A stretch of DNA of 64,000 nt, from positions 124,001 through 188,000 of the forward strand of contig NZ_RXOM01000060.1 in assembly GCF_008692195.1 (NCBI RefSeq). Direction: 5' to 3'. A program made the translations under genes and the position numbers. The stretch comes from Salegentibacter sp. R32. Its GTDB lineage: Bacteria; Bacteroidota; Bacteroidia; Flavobacteriales; Flavobacteriaceae. Numbering within the stretch: the stretch's first letter is position 1; each line of letters opens with the position of its first letter. Shown here in pieces: positions 35,529-43,562 of this stretch. Below the pieces are notes generated by a model that saw only the letters and a list, made by a program, of their open reading frames with translations, was not told the origin of the DNA and did not search any database.

Positions 35529-36515
35529 ATGAAGAAATTTTTCAACATACTTTTTATAATTTTATTTTTTCAATCTGTTTCTGCACAAGTACCGTATTTA
35601 AAAATTACTGTTGCTCAAGATGGTAATGCAGATTTTAAAACTATTCAAGAAGCCATTAATTCTACTCGTGATTTAGGTCCGGGAGAAGTTGAAATTTTTA
35701 TCAAAGATGGAGTTTATAAAGAAAAAATAGTTATTCCTACGTGGAAACATCTGTTGACATTAGTTGGTGAAAGTAAAGAAAACACAATTATACAGGGGAA
35801 TGATTATTCCGGTAAAATTGATTCGGTTACCGGTAAAGAATTATCAACTTTTACTTCTTATACAGTTTTGGTACAAGGTGATGATATTCATTTTAAAAAT
35901 CTAAGTATTCAGAATACTTGGTGTGAAAAAGGACAAGCAGTTGCTTTGCACGTAGAAGGAGATCGCTTTATTGCTGAAAACTGTAATTTGTTAGGTTGTC
36001 AAGATACGCTGTATACTGCTACCGAAGGAAGTCGGCAATATTATAAAAATTGTTACATAGAAGGAACAACCGATTTTATTTTTGGCGAAGCCACCTGTGT
36101 TTTTGAAGATTGTACCATTAAAAGTTTGAAAAATTCGTATGTAACGGCAGCGGCAACTCCGCAAAATCAAGAATTTGGTTATGTGTTTTTCAATTGTGAA
36201 TTAATAGCTGAAAAAGGATTGGATGAAGTTTATCTAGGAAGGCCTTGGCGTTCTTATGCACAAACTGTTTTTATCAATTCTACGTTAGGAGATCATATTG
36301 TTGAAGAAGGTTGGAATCCTTGGAAGGGAGATAAAATGTTTCCGCAGAAAGAAAAAACAACCTATTACGCGGAATATAAAAGTAAAGGCGAAGGAGCATC
36401 GCCTCAAACACGTGTAAGTTGGTCACATCAACTCACACAACAAGAAGCTCAAAAATATACATTAGAACAAATCTTTTCAGGAAAATGTGAGCCCTGGAAT
36501 CCAAATATTAAATAA
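35529..36515 (+). CDS. CE8 pectin methylesterase
   Basis: The 328-residue protein has a signal peptide ending VSAQ. The CE8 beta-helix shows NADFKTIQEAINSTR, GQAVALHVEGDR, CQDTLYT (first catalytic Asp), EGTTDFIFGEA (second Asp) and YLGRPWRSYAQTVF (substrate Arg). It de-methylates homogalacturonan, probably in the periplasm. It is a stand-alone paralogue of the CE8 half of the fusion at 26754; a 35-base stretch around the DFIFG motif is identical in the two genes. It starts 5 bases after the esterase. Confidence 0.96.
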   Translation: MKKFFNILFIILFFQSVSAQVPYLKITVAQDGNADFKTIQEAINSTRDLGPGEVEIFIKDGVYKEKIVIPTWKHLLTLVGESKENTIIQGNDYSGKIDSVTGKELSTFTSYTVLVQGDDIHFKNLSIQNTWCEKGQAVALHVEGDRFIAENCNLLGCQDTLYTATEGSRQYYKNCYIEGTTDFIFGEATCVFEDCTIKSLKNSYVTAAATPQNQEFGYVFFNCELIAEKGLDEVYLGRPWRSYAQTVFINSTLGDHIVEEGWNPWKGDKMFPQKEKTTYYAEYKSKGEGASPQTRVSWSHQLTQQEAQKYTLEQIFSGKCEPWNPNIK

Positions 36516-36535
36516 ACACAAAAATTAAATTTATC

Positions 36536-37801
36536 ATGAAACTATTTCAATTTATTAAATTAAAATTTGGCTTGGTGGCAGTTTTAGCCGTATTGATTTC
36601 CTGTGATTCTGTTGACGATAACTTTCGGGATGGTACTATTTGGTCAGGTTATGACGATGAGCCGGAAAATCCAGAAAATCCTGGAACTCCTTTAGTAGCG
36701 AATGTAGAAACGGCAGAAGGTTTAAGAGAAGCTTTGCTTGCTGCAGCTGCAGGAGATTCTATTATTGTGGCCGCAGGAGAATATAATTTTGATACACCAT
36801 TAAATATTTCCAATTCGGGAACTAGTGACGATCCTATTGTGGTTATTGCTCAAGACGAAAGACCGGTAATAGATTTTTCAGCGATGGAAGAAGATAGTTC
36901 CAATAAAGGCTTAATTATCGATCAGGATTATTGGAAAATAAAAGGATTTATTTTTCAAAGAGCAGGAGATAATGGAATGCAAGTAAGAGGAAAGGATAAC
37001 ATTATCGAATTTTGTGATTTTAGACATAACTCAGATACCGGTTTGCAAATAGATAATGGAGGTTCCAACAATTTGGTATTAAATTGTGACTCATACTATA
37101 ATGCAGATTCTAGTATAGAAAATGCTGATGGTTTTGCTTGTAAATTAACTGCCGGTACAGGAAATAGATTTGAAGGGTGCCGTGCATGGAATAACCTTGA
37201 TGATGGTTGGGATGGATATCTTAGAGATAACGATAATATTTCTACCACTTATGTAAATTGTTGGGCCATCAAAAACGGATACCTCGAAGACGGAACTGAA
37301 GGAAACGGTGATGGGAATGGTTTTAAAACCGGAGGTAGTGATGATAAAGACTTAAAGCATAATGCCACTTATATTAGATGTTTAGCGGTAGGTAATGTTT
37401 ATGATGGTTTTGATCATAACAGTAACAGAGGGACAGTAACTATCTATAATTGTTCAGCCTATATGAATGGAAGAAACTATGCTTTCAGTAATACAAATCC
37501 TCTTGAAGAATTAATTATTAAAAACTCAGTTTCTCTAAATGCGTCTAATAGTTTTGATGCTACTTCAACTGATATTTCAAGTAATACTTGGATGGAAGGA
37601 TTCTCAGTTTCACAAGACGATTTTGAAAGTCTAATGATTGAAGAATTAACAACAGCAAGACAAGAAGACGGAAGCTTGCCAGAAATAAGTTTTATGCATT
37701 TAGTTTCCGGTAGCGAATTAATTGATGCAGGAGAAGAAGTAGAAGGAGTTGATTTTAATGGAACCGCTCCAGATTTAGGAGCTTTTGAATTTGAAAACTA
37801 A
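36536..37801 (+). CDS. PL9 pectate lyase (lipoprotein)
   Basis: The 421-residue lipoprotein (VLISC) has a right-handed beta-helix of the PL9 family. The Ca-binding aspartates known from the Dickeya enzyme Pel9A are visible with the same spacing: Asp198 (ENADGFACKLT), Asp222, Asp223 and Asp226 (NNLDDGWDGY). The likely Bronsted base is Lys264 (GNGFKTGG). PL9 enzymes cleave polygalacturonate or rhamnogalacturonan by beta-elimination, producing the unsaturated ends that GH105 removes. Its stop overlaps the next start by one base (TAATG). Confidence 0.93.
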   Translation: MKLFQFIKLKFGLVAVLAVLISCDSVDDNFRDGTIWSGYDDEPENPENPGTPLVANVETAEGLREALLAAAAGDSIIVAAGEYNFDTPLNISNSGTSDDPIVVIAQDERPVIDFSAMEEDSSNKGLIIDQDYWKIKGFIFQRAGDNGMQVRGKDNIIEFCDFRHNSDTGLQIDNGGSNNLVLNCDSYYNADSSIENADGFACKLTAGTGNRFEGCRAWNNLDDGWDGYLRDNDNISTTYVNCWAIKNGYLEDGTEGNGDGNGFKTGGSDDKDLKHNATYIRCLAVGNVYDGFDHNSNRGTVTIYNCSAYMNGRNYAFSNTNPLEELIIKNSVSLNASNSFDATSTDISSNTWMEGFSVSQDDFESLMIEELTTARQEDGSLPEISFMHLVSGSELIDAGEEVEGVDFNGTAPDLGAFEFEN

Positions 37802-38571
37802 TGAAGTTGAAATTTATAGCTACTTATTTTTTAATACTATTTAGTTGCGTAATTTATGCCCAAGAATTTCCTACACTATATTTAGTAGGAGATTCTACAA
37901 TGGCAGATAAGAAAAATCCTGAAGAAAACCCGGAACACGGTTGGGGACAAATGCTTCCTGAGTTAATGACCAATAATATTACTATTGAAAACCATGCGGT
38001 AAATGGTCGTAGTTCCAAAAGTTTTATTGGGCAGGGGAGATGGCAAAAAGTTTATGATCAATTACAACCGGGTGATTTTGTGATTATTCAGTTTGGACAT
38101 AACGACCAAAAAATAAAGTCACCAGATCGATATACCAATCCATTTACCGAATATCGATATAATCTAGAAAAATACGTAAAAGAAACGCGGGAAAAAGGCG
38201 CTACTCCCATATTAATGAGCTCCATTGTTCGTAGAAATTTTAATGAACATGGAACCTTGGTTGATACGCACGGAGAATATCCATTAGTTGTACGAATGGT
38301 CGCTAAAGATCTAGATGTTGCTTTTATTGATATGCAATGGCTTACCGAACAATTAGAAGTAAAATATGGTCCGGAAGATTCGGCCAATTTACATTTGCAT
38401 TTTCAACCTGGAGAAGTGGCTTATTATCCTGATGGAAAAGATGACAATACCCATTTATCTGAAAAAGGAGCTACTTTGGTAGCAAGTCTAGCATTACAGG
38501 AAATTGCTAAAAAAGATTTAGATTTGAAGTATTATATAAAACAGTCAACACTTCAAAAAGAAATTCTATAA
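37801..38571 (+). CDS. CE12 rhamnogalacturonan acetylesterase (SGNH hydrolase)
   Basis: The 256-residue protein has a signal peptide (ending IYAQ). The SGNH blocks are LYLVGDSTMADK (nucleophile Ser32), NHAVNGRSSKSF, QFGHNDQK and the C-terminal DDNTHLSEKGA carrying Asp and His. The family removes acetyl groups from galacturonic acid in rhamnogalacturonan I. It is coupled to both neighbours by TAATG overlaps. Confidence 0.93.
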   Translation: MKLKFIATYFLILFSCVIYAQEFPTLYLVGDSTMADKKNPEENPEHGWGQMLPELMTNNITIENHAVNGRSSKSFIGQGRWQKVYDQLQPGDFVIIQFGHNDQKIKSPDRYTNPFTEYRYNLEKYVKETREKGATPILMSSIVRRNFNEHGTLVDTHGEYPLVVRMVAKDLDVAFIDMQWLTEQLEVKYGPEDSANLHLHFQPGEVAYYPDGKDDNTHLSEKGATLVASLALQEIAKKDLDLKYYIKQSTLQKEIL

Positions 38572-38918
38572 TGTACACACCACCAATTTTTTTCAAAGAC
38601 AACGAGAGCGAATGGGAACATGCAGCCGAAGGAATTACTAGAAAATTCATCGGTTACAATCCACAATTAATGTTAGTAAAAGTGAAATTTGAAAAAGGAG
38701 CGATTGGAGATTTACACGATCACTTTCACACACAAGGATCGTATGTAGCTTCAGGGAAATTTAAAATCACCATTAATGGCGAATCTAAAGTTCTGGAAAC
38801 CGGCGATGGATTTTTCGTGATGCCAAATACTGAACACGGTGCAGAATGCCTAGAACCTGGCGTGCTGATTGATGTCTTCAATCCTATTCGTGAAGATTTT
38901 TTAGAAGATGAAGAATAA
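38571..38918 (+). CDS. kdgF: KdgF-type cupin, unsaturated uronate ring-opening protein
   Basis: This small single-domain cupin has 115 residues and no signal peptide. KdgF converts 4,5-unsaturated galacturonate to the linear ketone (5-keto-4-deoxyuronate), the substrate of KduI. The metal-binding cluster LHDHFHTQ (His49, His51, His53, Gln55) and His89 in MPNTEHG are present. It overlaps CE12 by 1 base and the following GH28 by 11 bases. It supplies the step between GH105 and KduI. Confidence 0.93.
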   Translation: MYTPPIFFKDNESEWEHAAEGITRKFIGYNPQLMLVKVKFEKGAIGDLHDHFHTQGSYVASGKFKITINGESKVLETGDGFFVMPNTEHGAECLEPGVLIDVFNPIREDFLEDEE

Positions 38919-40281
38919 AAGTTGGCTTTTTCTACTGATTTTATTTCCCGTACTGAGTTTCGCTCAGCTTACTTCTGAAGAAAAACAAGAACGAATTGAT
39001 GAAATCGTCAACCGAATTCAGCTACCTGAAATTCCAAATTATCAAGTTTCAGTGTTAGATTTTGGAGCAAAACCAAATTCAGCAAAAGATAGTAAAAAGG
39101 CTTTCGATAAAGCGATAAAAGCTTTAAAGAAGAAAGGCGGGGGGAAATTAATTATTCCAAAAGGAGCTTATTTAGTAGACGGTCCCATTCATCTCATCAG
39201 CAATATAGAACTACATTTAGCTGATGGGGCGTTGCTTAATTTTGGTACCAATCCAAAAGATTATCCAATGGTGCTTACCAGTTGGGAAGGAACAATGCTC
39301 TACAATTATAGTCCGCTAATTTATGGTAAAGATTTAAAGAATGTTGCCATTACCGGTAATGGAACCATCAATGGTTCTGGAAAAGAATTTTGGCAAAGTT
39401 GGAAAGCAAAAGAAGATCCTGCCAAGCAAAGAAGCCGGGAAATGAATCATAATTCTATTCCCATTGAAGATAGAAAATTCGGAGAAGGCAGTTATCTTCG
39501 GCCACAATTGGTACAATTAGTAAATTCAGAGAATATTTTAATTGAAGATATTCATATTGAAAATGCTCCGTTTTGGTGTGTTCATCTATTAAAGTGTAAA
39601 AGCGCTACTTTACGCGGACTTTCATACAACTCGCATAATAGCAATAACGATGGAATTGACTTGGAATATACCAGCGATGTACTTATCGAAAATATAACTT
39701 TTGATAACAGTGATGATAATGTCGCTATCAAAGCTGGTCGTGATGATGAAGGAAGAGCAAATTCTGCCACACCTTCAGAAAATATCGTGATGCGAAACTG
39801 TCGGTTAAAAGGTTTACACGCTTTTGTAATCGGTAGTGAAATGAGTGCTGGTGTTCGAAATGTTTTTGTGCAGAATTGTAAAGCGCACGGCTATCTTAAA
39901 CGCGGTATTTATTTTAAAACCAATCCTGATCGCGGCGGTTACATCAAAGATATTTACATAGATAATATTGAATTAAACAAAACCGAAGATCTTTTCTATA
40001 TCACTTCTTTTTATCACGGAGAAGGAGAGGGGCATAATTCCAAGATATCAGATATCTACATCAATAATATTAAATGCGAAGAAGCAACTGGAACAGCAGT
40101 GGTCATTCAAGGATTTGAAGAAAGTAAGGTAGAAAATGTTCAGTTGAATAACATCAAAGTAAAAAAAGCCCATAACGGAACTTCGATTACCAACACCAAA
40201 AATGTAGTCGTTGATAATTTGATTATAGGAGAAGAAGCCGGCATTCCAACTGCAGCCGGAAAAGAGGTAGGGAAAAAATAA
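38908..40281 (+). CDS. GH28 family protein, second copy with altered active-site motifs
   Basis: The 457-residue protein has a signal peptide (VLSFAQ) and the GH28 beta-helix. The three catalytic aspartates remain (NNDGIDLE; NSDDNVAIKAG), as does the His (GLHAFVIGSE). However, GDDC has become SDDN, HGG has become HAF, and RIKT has become YFKT. Its N-terminal half aligns well with the GH28 at 29112. Such changes are common in exo-acting or rhamnogalacturonan/xylogalacturonan-specific members, so it may act on a different linkage or chain end. It overlaps kdgF by 11 bases. Confidence 0.9.
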   Translation: MKNKSWLFLLILFPVLSFAQLTSEEKQERIDEIVNRIQLPEIPNYQVSVLDFGAKPNSAKDSKKAFDKAIKALKKKGGGKLIIPKGAYLVDGPIHLISNIELHLADGALLNFGTNPKDYPMVLTSWEGTMLYNYSPLIYGKDLKNVAITGNGTINGSGKEFWQSWKAKEDPAKQRSREMNHNSIPIEDRKFGEGSYLRPQLVQLVNSENILIEDIHIENAPFWCVHLLKCKSATLRGLSYNSHNSNNDGIDLEYTSDVLIENITFDNSDDNVAIKAGRDDEGRANSATPSENIVMRNCRLKGLHAFVIGSEMSAGVRNVFVQNCKAHGYLKRGIYFKTNPDRGGYIKDIYIDNIELNKTEDLFYITSFYHGEGEGHNSKISDIYINNIKCEEATGTAVVIQGFEESKVENVQLNNIKVKKAHNGTSITNTKNVVVDNLIIGEEAGIPTAAGKEVGKK

Positions 40282-40352
40282 TTGCTAAAGGGTTAAAAGA
40301 ACCTAAAAACTTCGCACAAATAAATAGTTCTTCATAACTTAAAGAAAAAAAT

Positions 40353-41159
40353 ATGAACCGATTAAAAGGTAAAGTTGCCATTGTTACTGGTGGAAATGGA
40401 GTTTTAGGCGGCGCTATAGCCAAAGGTTTTGCTGCACAAGGAGCAAAAGTTGGTATTATGGGAAGGACTGAAGCTACTGTTCAAGAAAAGGTAGAAGAAA
40501 TAAATGCTACAAGTGGAGAAGCATTTCCTTTAGTAGCTGATGTACTTGATCGAGACCAATTAGAAGCTTGTAAAGACAGCATACTTCAAGAATATGGAAA
40601 AATAGATATTTTGGTAAATGCAGCCGGTGGAAATGTAAAAGGTGCGGTAATCACCCCGGATCAAACTATTTTCGATTTAAACCTAAACGATTTTGATAAA
40701 GTAAATAATCTAAATTTTAAAGGAACTTTGTTACCTACTTTAGTATTTGCCAAAGAAATGGTTCAGCAGAAAAAAGGAAGTATTGTGAATATCTCTTCCA
40801 TGGCCGCTCAACGAGCATTAACTCGTGGATTAGGATATGGCGCTGCCAAAGCTGCAGTAGATAATTTTACTAAATGGCTAGCGGTAGAAATGAACCATAA
40901 ATACGGTGATGGCATTCGTGTAAATGCCATTGCTCCGGGATTCTTTATAGGGGAACAAAATCGTGAATTATTATTAAATGAAGATGAGAGTTTAACCGCT
41001 AGAGGACAAACGATTGTCAATCAAACGCCTATGAGACGATTTGGAAAACCCGAAGAATTACAAGGTGTTGCCAATTGGTTAGCGAGTGATGAAGCTTCCT
41101 TTGTAACAGGAATTGTAGTTCCTGTAGATGGTGGTTTTGGAGCTTTTAGTGGAGTATAA
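40353..41159 (+). CDS. SDR oxidoreductase, probable D-mannonate oxidoreductase / fructuronate reductase
   Basis: The 268-residue short-chain dehydrogenase has TGGNGVLGG (residues 12-20), NAAGGN, a Ser148/Ser149-Tyr162-Lys166 catalytic set and the ending FVTGIVVPVDGGFGAFSGV. It resembles the SDR-type mannonate oxidoreductases of Firmicutes (UxuB/YjmF), which reduce D-fructuronate to D-mannonate. The next gene is uxaE, which makes fructuronate from tagaturonate, and this strongly supports the assignment. No uxuA follows in the window. A generic sugar-alcohol dehydrogenase is the alternative. Confidence 0.8.
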   Translation: MNRLKGKVAIVTGGNGVLGGAIAKGFAAQGAKVGIMGRTEATVQEKVEEINATSGEAFPLVADVLDRDQLEACKDSILQEYGKIDILVNAAGGNVKGAVITPDQTIFDLNLNDFDKVNNLNFKGTLLPTLVFAKEMVQQKKGSIVNISSMAAQRALTRGLGYGAAKAAVDNFTKWLAVEMNHKYGDGIRVNAIAPGFFIGEQNRELLLNEDESLTARGQTIVNQTPMRRFGKPEELQGVANWLASDEASFVTGIVVPVDGGFGAFSGV

Positions 41160-41186
41160 ATATAAATTGAATAAATGTAGAAAGTT

Positions 41187-42422
41187 ATGGCGGAGTTAGG
41201 AAAATATTCATTTGGAACTGGAGACCGGTTCGGAAAAGAAGGAAAGGCACAATTACAATCAATCATAAAAATTGAAAATGACGGGGTAGCAGTGACACCG
41301 GTATGGAATAAATCTAACCGGGAACATCAAACTGTAAACACGCAACCTGAGAGTGTTTTAGAAGAAGCAAAACAAGCTATTCATGATTTGCAATTTACGG
41401 AAGATTTTTTCGTAGATGCCGATCATATCAATAAAAAAACAGTAGAGCCTTTTCTTTCAAACAGTAATTTTTTTACCATCGATGTGGCTCAGTATATCGG
41501 AAAAGCATCAGATCATGAAGAAATAGAAAGTTTTATTGAATTTTTTAAAAAGTATCTCTTTCCTTTTAAAATTGAAGGAATTGAAAAAGAAATTGATATT
41601 TCAGAAGCTGATTTTGAAGAGATGATTTCTACCTTTCTTTTTGCGATGAAAAAAGCTTCAGAAGTTTATTTTTATATTGCCTCAAAAAAAGAGGACAATT
41701 TTTATACAGAAGTTTCTATTGATGAGGTAGAAAATCCGCAAACACCTACCGAGTTATTTTTTGTACTTGCGGCGTTGGCTTATTATCAAGTCCCAGTGAC
41801 GACTATAGCACCAAAATTTACCGGTAATTTTTATAAAGGAATTGATTATGAAGGAGATTTGAGTAAGTTCAGCAAAGAGTTTGAAGACGACCTTTGTGTT
41901 CTAAAATTTGTAAAAAAAGAATTCGGTTTACCGGAAGAATTGAAATTAAGTGTACATAGTGGCAGCGATAAGTTTTCTATTTACCCTATTATCAATAAGC
42001 TTATTAAAAAACACGATAGCGGATTGCATTTAAAAACCGCCGGAACTACTTGGTTGGAAGAGGCGATAGGACTTGCCGAAAGTGAAGGGGAAGCCTTTAA
42101 TTTTATCAGTAAGATTTATCAAGAAGCTTTAAATCGTTATGATGAATTAACTGAAAATTATACCGAAGTCTTGTCAATTGATAAAACTAAACTTCCGTCA
42201 GTAGATTCATTGGCTACGGGTGAAGAATTTGCGAATGCTTTACGGCATGAGACTGAAAGTGAAAAGTATAATCCACATTTTAGGCAATTAATGCACTGTG
42301 CTTATAAAATTGCAGGAGAAAAAGATGAATTTTATGAGCTTTTAAATAAACATCGAAACCAAATAGAGAAAAATGTTACCTATAATCTCTATGAACGGCA
42401 TCTAAAGCCATTGTTCTTATAA
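41187..42422 (+). CDS. uxaE: Tagaturonate epimerase UxaE
   Basis: The 411-residue protein has motifs I recognise from the Thermotoga UxaE family: YSFGTGDRFG at the N-terminus, FVDADHINKKTV, GIDYEGDLSKF, SVHSGSDKFSIYP and LKTAGTTWLEEAI. UxaE interconverts D-tagaturonate and D-fructuronate, linking the galacturonate and glucuronate routes. The protein begins almost at SFGTGDR, so it lacks the roughly 90-100 residue N-terminal part I remember in the Thermotoga enzyme. It is the last gene of the unit, 27 bases after the SDR that would use its product. Its stop lies 1 base from the convergent heme oxygenase stop. Confidence 0.87.
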   Translation: MAELGKYSFGTGDRFGKEGKAQLQSIIKIENDGVAVTPVWNKSNREHQTVNTQPESVLEEAKQAIHDLQFTEDFFVDADHINKKTVEPFLSNSNFFTIDVAQYIGKASDHEEIESFIEFFKKYLFPFKIEGIEKEIDISEADFEEMISTFLFAMKKASEVYFYIASKKEDNFYTEVSIDEVENPQTPTELFFVLAALAYYQVPVTTIAPKFTGNFYKGIDYEGDLSKFSKEFEDDLCVLKFVKKEFGLPEELKLSVHSGSDKFSIYPIINKLIKKHDSGLHLKTAGTTWLEEAIGLAESEGEAFNFISKIYQEALNRYDELTENYTEVLSIDKTKLPSVDSLATGEEFANALRHETESEKYNPHFRQLMHCAYKIAGEKDEFYELLNKHRNQIEKNVTYNLYERHLKPLFL

Positions 42423-42423
42423 A

Positions 42424-42969
42424 TTAAATTTCGCGAAATACTTTACCGAAAAACTTAAAGGTCTCTTTAGCTTTTTCAATAGCTTGATTTTCTTCTTCGT
42501 CAGAAAATTTTTTCTTCTTTAAGTCTTTCGTGAATTGTCGCCATCCATTTACACTTTGGCGTTTTCCGTTAAAAAAGTGATGGGTTTTAATAGTGGCAAG
42601 TTGCTCACATTCTTCAATGTTTTTTGCAATGAGCATTCCGCCTAAAGAAGAACCTTCAACTACATACCAAGCTCCCCAAGCTTCTGCTGTAGTATCTATT
42701 TTAAAATAATGCTGATAATTTTTAGCAATAGATTCATTCACATTCAATTCAACTAAATCCTTTGCTAGATTTTCAGTTTTATCTGAAGTGTATTCAGGAA
42801 GTTGAGTTTTAATTTCTTCTTCCGTTATTTTATAGGCCACGTAATTTTGAAGCAATAATTTTTTGTATTCTTCTAAAGAAATACTGTGCTTCATAATTAA
42901 GTCGGCGGTATTTTCACCTTCAATTTGTTGATGAAGTTCTTGGGTTGAGGTTCTTAATTTTTCTAACAT
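42424..42969 (-). CDS. bphO: Heme oxygenase (biliverdin-producing, BphO type)
   Basis: The 181-residue alpha-helical protein starts MLEKLRTSTQELHQQIEG, with the proximal heme-ligand His in the ELHQQIE helix. The distal helix has the glycine-rich YVVEGSSLGGMLIAKNI typical of heme oxygenases. It opens heme to biliverdin, the chromophore of bacteriophytochromes. It lies 1 base after the response regulator gene and in the same unit as the phytochrome, so chromophore supply is its likely purpose. Confidence 0.92.
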   Translation of the reverse strand: MLEKLRTSTQELHQQIEGENTADLIMKHSISLEEYKKLLLQNYVAYKITEEEIKTQLPEYTSDKTENLAKDLVELNVNESIAKNYQHYFKIDTTAEAWGAWYVVEGSSLGGMLIAKNIEECEQLATIKTHHFFNGKRQSVNGWRQFTKDLKKKKFSDEEENQAIEKAKETFKFFGKVFREI

Positions 42970-42970
42970 T

Positions 42971-43537
42971 TTATTGGTTCTTGTTCTTCTCCTTTTCCAT
43001 CTGGATGAGATCGATGTTTTTTCGAATCTTGCTAAGGTTAAGCCTTTGTTCTTCTGTATCTACATTAATCTTATCTAAATAATCGTAGATTTGATTGACC
43101 GCAATTTTATTCTTTCTAATTTTTTCCCTTAGTTCATCCTGTTTAATCATCTTGAACACTACTTGCTTAAACAACGGTTCTAGTTTTTCAGCAAGGTTAT
43201 TCATATGTTTTTTTAAAATGAATCCGGAAGCTCCAGAGAGAATAGTATTGGCAGCCATCTCATCATCATCAATCGTTCCTGTGATAAAAATAAACGGAAT
43301 AGTAGCATCGTGAACTTTAGCTTCTTCTAAAATATCGAGACCGGTACAAGTTGGCAGATTGTAATCTGAAAGGATGACGTCTGGTACAAAATTTTGCAAT
43401 TCTTTGCTAAAATCAGGTAGATTGTCTACAACTTTAATTTCGTAATTTTCAACAAACTGTTGAATTTGAGCTTCAATTAATTCGGCATCTGTCTTGTAAT
43501 CTTCTATTAATAAGATTCTAAGTTTCGTTGTAATCAT
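42971..43537 (-). CDS. Stand-alone response regulator (receiver domain, no output domain)
   Basis: The 188-residue protein has one receiver domain: LRILLIEDYKTDAELIEAQ (acidic pair), DVILSDYNLPTCTGLDIL (phospho-acceptor Asp), FIFITGT (Thr) and FILKKHMNNL (Lys). It ends with a helical tail of about 55 residues, with no DNA-binding or enzymatic domain. It sits between heme oxygenase and phytochrome genes, so the phytochrome kinase is its likely phosphodonor, as in other BphP-response regulator pairs. Confidence 0.92.
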   Translation of the reverse strand: MITTKLRILLIEDYKTDAELIEAQIQQFVENYEIKVVDNLPDFSKELQNFVPDVILSDYNLPTCTGLDILEEAKVHDATIPFIFITGTIDDDEMAANTILSGASGFILKKHMNNLAEKLEPLFKQVVFKMIKQDELREKIRKNKIAVNQIYDYLDKINVDTEEQRLNLSKIRKNIDLIQMEKEKNKNQ

Positions 43538-43562
43538 AGCTTTTTTTTAAATAGCAAAAAAA

